From Yanshouia hominis (GTDB taxonomy: Bacteria; Bacillota; Clostridia; Oscillospirales; Ruminococcaceae): a DNA stretch of 64,000 nucleotides. Positions within the stretch are counted from its first letter, which is position 1, and each line of letters opens with the position of its first letter. Location: positions 1-64,000 of the forward strand of contig JACRTB010000011.1 of NCBI GenBank assembly GCA_014385025.1. The letters run 5' to 3'. Made by a program: the position numbers and the translations under genes. Below are positions 60,062-64,000 of this stretch, one piece after another. The notes beneath the pieces were generated by a model. The model had not been told where the DNA came from and searched no databases. It saw nothing but the letters and a program-made list of their open reading frames with translations.

Positions 60062-60721
60062 ATGGCAAGACTCAACGTCAACCCCACCCGGATGGAACTG
60101 AGCAATCTCAAGCGCAAGCTCGCCACCGCCACCCGCGGGCACAAGCTGCTCAAGGATAAGCGCGACGAGCTGATGCGCCAGTTTCTGGAGATCGTCAAAT
60201 CCTGCCAGCTTCTGCGGCAGGAGGTCGAGAAAGAGCTGGTGATCGCTTATCAGGGCTTCTCCGCCGCTTCGGCGCTGCTTTCCCCTGAGATGATCGAGCA
60301 GACCTTCCTCTATCCGAAACAGAGCGTCGAGATCGATATGAGCTTTCAGAACGTGATGTCGGTACAGGTTCCGGTTTACGGGATCAAAACCAAAACCGAC
60401 GAGGCCGCGGATATCTTCCCCTATTCCTTTGCAACCACCCCCGCCGAGCTGGATGACTCGGTGCTGCGGCTCTCGGCGCTGCTTTCCAAGATGCTGACCC
60501 TTGCCGAAAAGGAAAAGACGGTCAAGCTTCTGGCGCAGGAAATCGAAAAGACCCGCCGGCGGGTCAACGCGCTGGAATACGTCATGATCCCCCAGTATCA
60601 GGAAACCATCCGTTATATCGTCATGAAGCTCGATGAAAACGAGCGCGGCAACACTACCCGTTTGATGAAGGTCAAGGATATGGTGCTCAAGGATGCCGGG
60701 TATGGCAGGGAGCCCGCATAA
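60062..60721 (+). CDS. ntpD: V-type ATPase subunit D
   Basis: Encodes 219 residues. NVNPTRMELSNLKRKLATA and RGHKLLKDKRDELMRQF at the start and RRRVNALEYVMIPQYQETIRYI near the end are hallmark segments of the antiparallel coiled-coil central rotor. Last gene of the operon, whose order F-I-K-E-C-G-A-B-D equals the E. hirae ntp order. Confidence 0.96.
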   Translation: MARLNVNPTRMELSNLKRKLATATRGHKLLKDKRDELMRQFLEIVKSCQLLRQEVEKELVIAYQGFSAASALLSPEMIEQTFLYPKQSVEIDMSFQNVMSVQVPVYGIKTKTDEAADIFPYSFATTPAELDDSVLRLSALLSKMLTLAEKEKTVKLLAQEIEKTRRRVNALEYVMIPQYQETIRYIVMKLDENERGNTTRLMKVKDMVLKDAGYGREPA

Positions 60722-60791
60722 CCGGGAGCCGCATCCGCCTTTGAAACGCGTCCCATTCCAAAACCGTTTTTCACAAAACAGATTTGCCCGC

Positions 60792-60832
60792 AGAGGGACC
60801 GCCGCGAAGCAGCATGCCGCGGCGGTCCCTCT
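60792..60832 (+). terminator. Terminator-like hairpin of the V-ATPase operon
   Basis: A 15-bp perfect stem (60792-60806 with 60818-60832) lies 70 bp after the operon. The T-tract is poor (CCTTGGTT). Bases 60833-61180 show no gene or repeat. Confidence 0.6.
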
Positions 60833-61195
60833 CCTTGGTTACGGAGAGCACCGTTCCCGCCGGTGGAGGCACCCCGCAAAAACTTTCGCTTCCGGTTTCG
60901 AGCTTCGGGCAAAGCAAACGGCTGACAGCGGATTCCCAACAATGGAAAGCCGCCGGAACAGCAGGTCTGTTTCCAGCCCGCGCAGCAAGCGGAATAAATT
61001 CAGGCGCGTCGCGAGACACCTGCCGTCAATAGGACCTGATGGGGCGGCTCAAATAACAGCTCGGCCAGCGTTCATGGTTCATTGGAGAAATCAAATTTTC
61101 CCACCGGCCCCTTTTCTGATAGGAGCCCGTAAAGCGGGAACACTGTTTCTGACTGGGCAAACGCCCAATTGAACCGCTGTCAGGAGGGGTTTTCC

Positions 61196-62755
61196 ATGCA
61201 GGAAGCGGGCCGTTCCAAAAAGCCCACTCTTTTTGGGCGTTTCCTCAACGGTGTGGAGGCGGTGGGCAACCGCCTGCCGCATCCCATCACTTTGTTTGCG
61301 CTGCTTTCCCTTGCCATCATTCTGCTTTCCGCCCTTTGCGCCGCGCTCGGTGTTTCCGCCGCCGGCGAGATGGTCAACAGTAAAACCGGAGAAGTCGAGC
61401 TGCAAACCTTCCGGGCGGTCAGCCTGCTTGACCGCGACGGTCTTGCCTATATGCTGACCAACGCGGTGAGCAACTTCACCGGCTATGCACCTCTCGGCAC
61501 CGTTCTTGTGGCGATGCTGGGTGTTGGAGTAGCGGAGGGAAGCGGCTTTATCTCCGCGCTGCTCAAAAAAGCCGCGCAGGTGACCCCGCGCGCCCTGATC
61601 AGCCCCATGGTAATTTTTCTGGGGGTCATGTCCAACGTCGCTTCCGACGCGGGCTATGTCGTGCTGATTCCTGTCGGGGCGCTGATGTTCCGCGCCTATG
61701 GGCGCCATCCCGTCGCGGGGCTGGCCGCGGCCTTTGCAGGGGTTTCCGGAGGGTTTTCCGCCAATCTCATCATCGGCACCCTCGAACCGCTGCTCTGCGG
61801 CATTACAAACGAAGCGGTCCGGCTGATCGATCCAAATTATACGGTATTGCCGACCGGAAACCTCTATTTTATGATGGCTTCGGTCGGGCTGATCGTCCTT
61901 TTAGGAACCCTCATCACCGACCATGTCGTTGAGCCGCGGCTCGAGGCCTTTGACGGAGAAAGCTCCGCGGAGGAGGAGATCCACAGTCTCACCGCCCGGG
62001 AAAACGCCGCGCTGCGCACCGCCGGATGGATCCTTCTGCTGATGGCCGCAGGCACCGCGCTGCTCGCCTTCCCTAAAAATTCCTTTCTGCGCAACGCCGA
62101 AACCGGAGACCTGATCGCGGGCGCGCCGCTGATGGGCGGCATTATCCTAATCATCGCACTGTTCTTCTTTGTCCCGGCGGTGGTGTTCGGGCTGCGGTCC
62201 GGCAGCTTCTCCGGAGAGCGGGAGGTTTGCGCCGCCATGGGGCAGGCGATGTCCGCCATGGGCGGATATATCGCGCTGGCCTTCGTTTCCTCGCAGCTGA
62301 TCAATTATTTCAACTATACCCGGCTCGGCACCATTCTGGCGCTGCGCGGCGCCGAGGCGCTGGAAGCCTCCGGAATCGGTGGAATTCCGCTGATGCTGCT
62401 GTTCATTCTTTTCTCCGCTTTTCTCAACCTGTTCATGGGGTCGGCATCGGCAAAGTGGACCATCCTCGCACCGGTTTTTGTGCCGATGTTCATGCTGCTC
62501 GGCTACACCCCCGAGCTGACCCAGATTGCCTACCGCATCGGGGACTCCTGCACCAACCTGATTACGCCGCTGATGGGTTACTTCGCCATGATCATTGTAT
62601 TTGCTCGGCGGTATGATCCCCGGGCCGGAATCGGGACGCTGATTTCCATCATGCTTCCCTACTCGATGGCCTTCCTCGCGGGATGGTCGCTGATGCTGAT
62701 TCTGTGGATGCTCGCCGGTCTGCCGGTCGGCCCCGGCGCCGGCCTGACGCTGTAG
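61196..62755 (+). CDS. AbgT family transporter
   Basis: Encodes 519 residues from the ATG at 61196 with AGGAGGGG. About 12-13 membrane segments are present, with VEAVGNRLPHPITLFALL, GYAPLGTVLVAMLGVGVAEGSG, MSNVASDAGYVVLIPVGA, AGVSGGFSANLIIGTLEPL and SAKWTILAPVFVPMFM, all family signatures. AbgT proteins import p-aminobenzoyl-glutamate or export related compounds with a cation gradient. No Abg hydrolase is adjacent, so the substrate is open. Confidence 0.94.
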   Translation: MQEAGRSKKPTLFGRFLNGVEAVGNRLPHPITLFALLSLAIILLSALCAALGVSAAGEMVNSKTGEVELQTFRAVSLLDRDGLAYMLTNAVSNFTGYAPLGTVLVAMLGVGVAEGSGFISALLKKAAQVTPRALISPMVIFLGVMSNVASDAGYVVLIPVGALMFRAYGRHPVAGLAAAFAGVSGGFSANLIIGTLEPLLCGITNEAVRLIDPNYTVLPTGNLYFMMASVGLIVLLGTLITDHVVEPRLEAFDGESSAEEEIHSLTARENAALRTAGWILLLMAAGTALLAFPKNSFLRNAETGDLIAGAPLMGGIILIIALFFFVPAVVFGLRSGSFSGEREVCAAMGQAMSAMGGYIALAFVSSQLINYFNYTRLGTILALRGAEALEASGIGGIPLMLLFILFSAFLNLFMGSASAKWTILAPVFVPMFMLLGYTPELTQIAYRIGDSCTNLITPLMGYFAMIIVFARRYDPRAGIGTLISIMLPYSMAFLAGWSLMLILWMLAGLPVGPGAGLTL

Positions 62756-62871
62756 GCCGCGCTTTCTGTTTCGGGAGAAGGGCGTCAAGCCAGGAGAATT
62801 TTATCGGATGCTCCGGAAGAACGGCTGCTGACGGCGTTTTGTCAGAAGGAACTGGAGGGGCAAAATAAGCC

Positions 62872-62913
62872 TTGACTTTTGCATACCGATTGGCTACGAT
62901 TATGGTATGCAAA
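62872..62913 (+). promoter_or_regulatory. Promoter with overlapping palindromic operator
   Basis: TTGACT (62872-62877), 17 bp, TACGAT (62895-62900). A perfect 10-bp inverted repeat, tttgcatacc (62878-62887) and ggtatgcaaa (62904-62913), brackets the -10 box. The downstream gene encodes a ribbon-helix-helix protein, so this is a likely autoregulatory operator. Confidence 0.8.
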
Positions 62914-62925
62914 GGAAGTGATCCA

Positions 62926-63090
62926 TTGAAAAAGATGGGCAGGCCAACCGACGCGCCCAAACGGGTGCAGATTGCGGTTCGTTTTGACGAAAAGACGCTG
63001 GCGATTCTCGACCGTTTTTGCGAGCGGGAGGGCATCAGCCGGGCTGAAGGGGTCCGGCGGGCGGTGGAAAGGCTGGAGGTGCGACTATGA
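62926..63090 (+). CDS. Ribbon-helix-helix (CopG-like) regulator
   Basis: Encodes 54 residues from a TTG with AAGGAAG 8 nt upstream (ATG at 62935 is an alternative). The product reads KKMGRPTDAPKRVQIAVRFD, the DNA-contacting strand, then the two helices TLAILDRFCEREGIS and RAEGVRRAVERLE. It overlaps the next gene by 4 bp, with the operator just upstream. It could be a stand-alone repressor or an antitoxin-like partner of the following membrane protein. Confidence 0.82.
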   Translation: MKKMGRPTDAPKRVQIAVRFDEKTLAILDRFCEREGISRAEGVRRAVERLEVRL

Positions 63091-63278
63091 CATCCAACGC
63101 GATGCTGTTCATTCTGATCGCGGTCACAATTGCTTTCTCTACCTTTTTCTATATGTTGAAAAAGATGCCGGAATTGGACTATATGGATGATGAAGAGCGG
63201 CGAAAATACCGTAAAAATTTGTGGATTGCAGTTTTGGTTGGTTGGATTTTTACGATATTGGCGCTTATAAGCGATTAA
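63087..63278 (+). CDS. Small two-helix membrane protein in RHH operon
   Basis: Encodes 63 residues, ATG overlapping the RHH stop. Two hydrophobic segments (about 5-24 and 44-61) flank a charged loop (LKKMPELDYMDDEERRKY). It is co-expressed and translationally coupled with the RHH regulator. No family recognised; a membrane toxin or a regulated small transporter partner are possibilities. Confidence 0.65.
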   Translation: MTSNAMLFILIAVTIAFSTFFYMLKKMPELDYMDDEERRKYRKNLWIAVLVGWIFTILALISD

Positions 63279-63336
63279 CGTCAGGAAACATTTCGCCCTG
63301 CTTCTACGGGCGGTGGTGAGACTGGAGAGGGAGTAA

Positions 63337-63538
63337 ATGGTTTTTTGTTTTGGGAACCTGTTTGATGATAGCATCTATGGGTTCGCTGCTCTCTTTGTCT
63401 GAAAGGGTGAGAGAGGGATATTTCGGGTATCCTGTCCAGTGGAAATTTCTGAAAAAGGATTCCGTATTTTGGGCCTTTGTAATTTGCTTTCTGCTGTCGC
63501 TGTTATGTTATAATACGCTTTTTGCACCATATTTATAA
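63337..63538 (+). pseudogene. Small membrane protein with a probable frameshift in a T6 run
   Basis: GGAGAGGGAG gives an ideal ribosome site for ATG at 63337, but that frame stops after 21 codons. In the next frame a 57-62 codon reading (MIASMGSLLSLSERVREG ... VFWAFVICFLLSLLCYN) lacks a ribosome site. Removing one T from the T6 at 63341-63346 joins them into one 66-residue protein with two membrane segments. Sequencing error, phase variation or real decay cannot be separated here. Confidence 0.5.
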
Positions 63539-63636
63539 GAAAGTACGGACCCTGTTGGTTTCAGCGGGGCCTTTTCATGCCCGAAAGGATGGCCATCGCA
63601 AAAATGTCCGCATTTTAACCACTCCATGGATAAGAA

Positions 63637-63675
63637 ATCCGGGAGCTGCAAAGCTTTACAGCCCCCGGATATTGT
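63637..63675 (-). terminator. Terminator of the partial exporter gene
   Basis: Arms 63637-63648 and 63659-63670 pair with one mismatch. On the minus strand the hairpin is followed by TTCTTATCC. It lies 8 bp past the stop at 63678. Confidence 0.65.
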
Positions 63676-63677
63676 TT

Positions 63678-64000
63678 TTAAGGCGCCAGCAGTCCGATCA
63701 CCCCATAGGAAGCGATCCCCATGATCAGACCGGCGGTGGCAACCCCCGCGGCAATCGGCCAGAACGCCCTGCGCACCGGAAGTCCGAGCAGCGTCGCGAT
63801 CAGCGCGCCGGTCCACGCGCCCGTTCCCGGGGCAGGGATGGCCACAAAGAGATACAGCGCCAGCAGGATCGCCGTGCTGGCGTTTTTGGCTTTGGCCACC
63901 TTTTTCTCCCCGATCGAGAGAATCCAGCGGAACATCCCGCCGACATGCGGCAGGCGCGCGCCCCATTGCAGCACGCGGCCCGCAAAGGGAATCAGCACCG
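63678..64000 (-). CDS. Small multidrug export protein family (COG2426-like), N terminus outside window
   Basis: The visible 107 codons run off the right edge; the frame is open to base 64000 and family members are about 150-160 residues. VLIPFAGRVLQWGAR resembles the first conserved block after the LRGAIP region. Then come a KKVAKAKNAS loop and three hydrophobic segments with FVAIPAPGTGAWTGALIATLLGLP and a final GLIMGIASYGVIGLL. This fits the Sm_multidrug_ex family of small membrane proteins. Actual transport activity is little characterised. Confidence 0.75.
   Translation of the reverse strand, partial: VLIPFAGRVLQWGARLPHVGGMFRWILSIGEKKVAKAKNASTAILLALYLFVAIPAPGTGAWTGALIATLLGLPVRRAFWPIAAGVATAGLIMGIASYGVIGLLAP

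Noticed and set aside
60722-61172. 159-codon frame between the V-ATPase operon and the AbgT gene
   Set aside because: Composition is Arg/Pro/Ala-rich without hydrophobic core or ribosome site, and it runs through the operon hairpin.

Overview
The window looks like chromosome of a spore-forming, fairly GC-rich Clostridia bacterium, probably Oscillospirales-like. This is inferred from gene content, not from a marker gene. Spore genes are spread through it: spoVAC-AD-AE, a CwlJ-like cortex hydrolase with a GerQ-like partner, an alpha/beta SASP, a PdaA-type deacetylase and a probable coat protein. It also carries GTP-type PEP carboxykinase, a Na+-type V-ATPase operon, a flavodiiron protein and an Lsa-like ABC-F protein. 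No rRNA, tRNA, CRISPR array or intact transposon was seen; an IS256-type transposase tail lies at the left edge.

Layout. 1-2.4 kb: IS remnant, dispersed repeat, unknown lipoprotein. 2.5-6.4 kb: Rrf2 regulator, an acyl-CoA dehydrogenase/ETF-alpha/rubredoxin fusion and a flavodiiron protein, which read as one oxygen or nitric-oxide reduction module. 6.8-13.5 kb: split ThrE-type exporter, amidohydrolase, metallophosphoesterase, a DacF-like protein missing catalytic residues, glutamate racemase. 13.7-15.7 kb: ABC-F gene behind a transcription attenuator with a three-codon leader ORF. 16-23 kb: pdaA, rsmE, prmA, and a catalase-fold protein that has lost its haem and catalytic residues, coupled to a second deacetylase. 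23.4-25.4 kb: pckG and a 44-codon membrane microprotein. 25.7-34.1 kb: spore germination genes, rhomboid protease, serine hydrolase and MgtC, interspersed with three deletion-derived chimeric or truncated genes (cyuA, serC/serA, lipoprotein/araC).

34.5-46.2 kb is a coherent locus: two DUF6305-like lipoproteins, a TRAP large permease, a 47-aa membrane protein, two exported M14/AstE-like hydrolases, a two-component system and two gamma-glutamyltransferase lipoproteins. I infer extracellular cleavage of gamma-glutamyl or N-acyl amino-acid compounds with uptake of the acidic product. 46.8-51.1 kb encodes a 1424-residue secreted protein made of about eight copies of an unassigned domain. 51.5-60.7 kb holds a SASP gene and the V-ATPase operon, in the same subunit order as the Enterococcus hirae ntp operon. 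61.2-64 kb has an AbgT transporter, a ribbon-helix-helix operon with a clear operator, and the end of a small exporter gene.

A dispersed intergenic repeat (five copies, one pair inverted around a lipoprotein gene), an 80-bp tandem repeat, several long perfect hairpins and the broken genes suggest repeat activity and local deletion. Assembly collapse is an alternative that read mapping could exclude.
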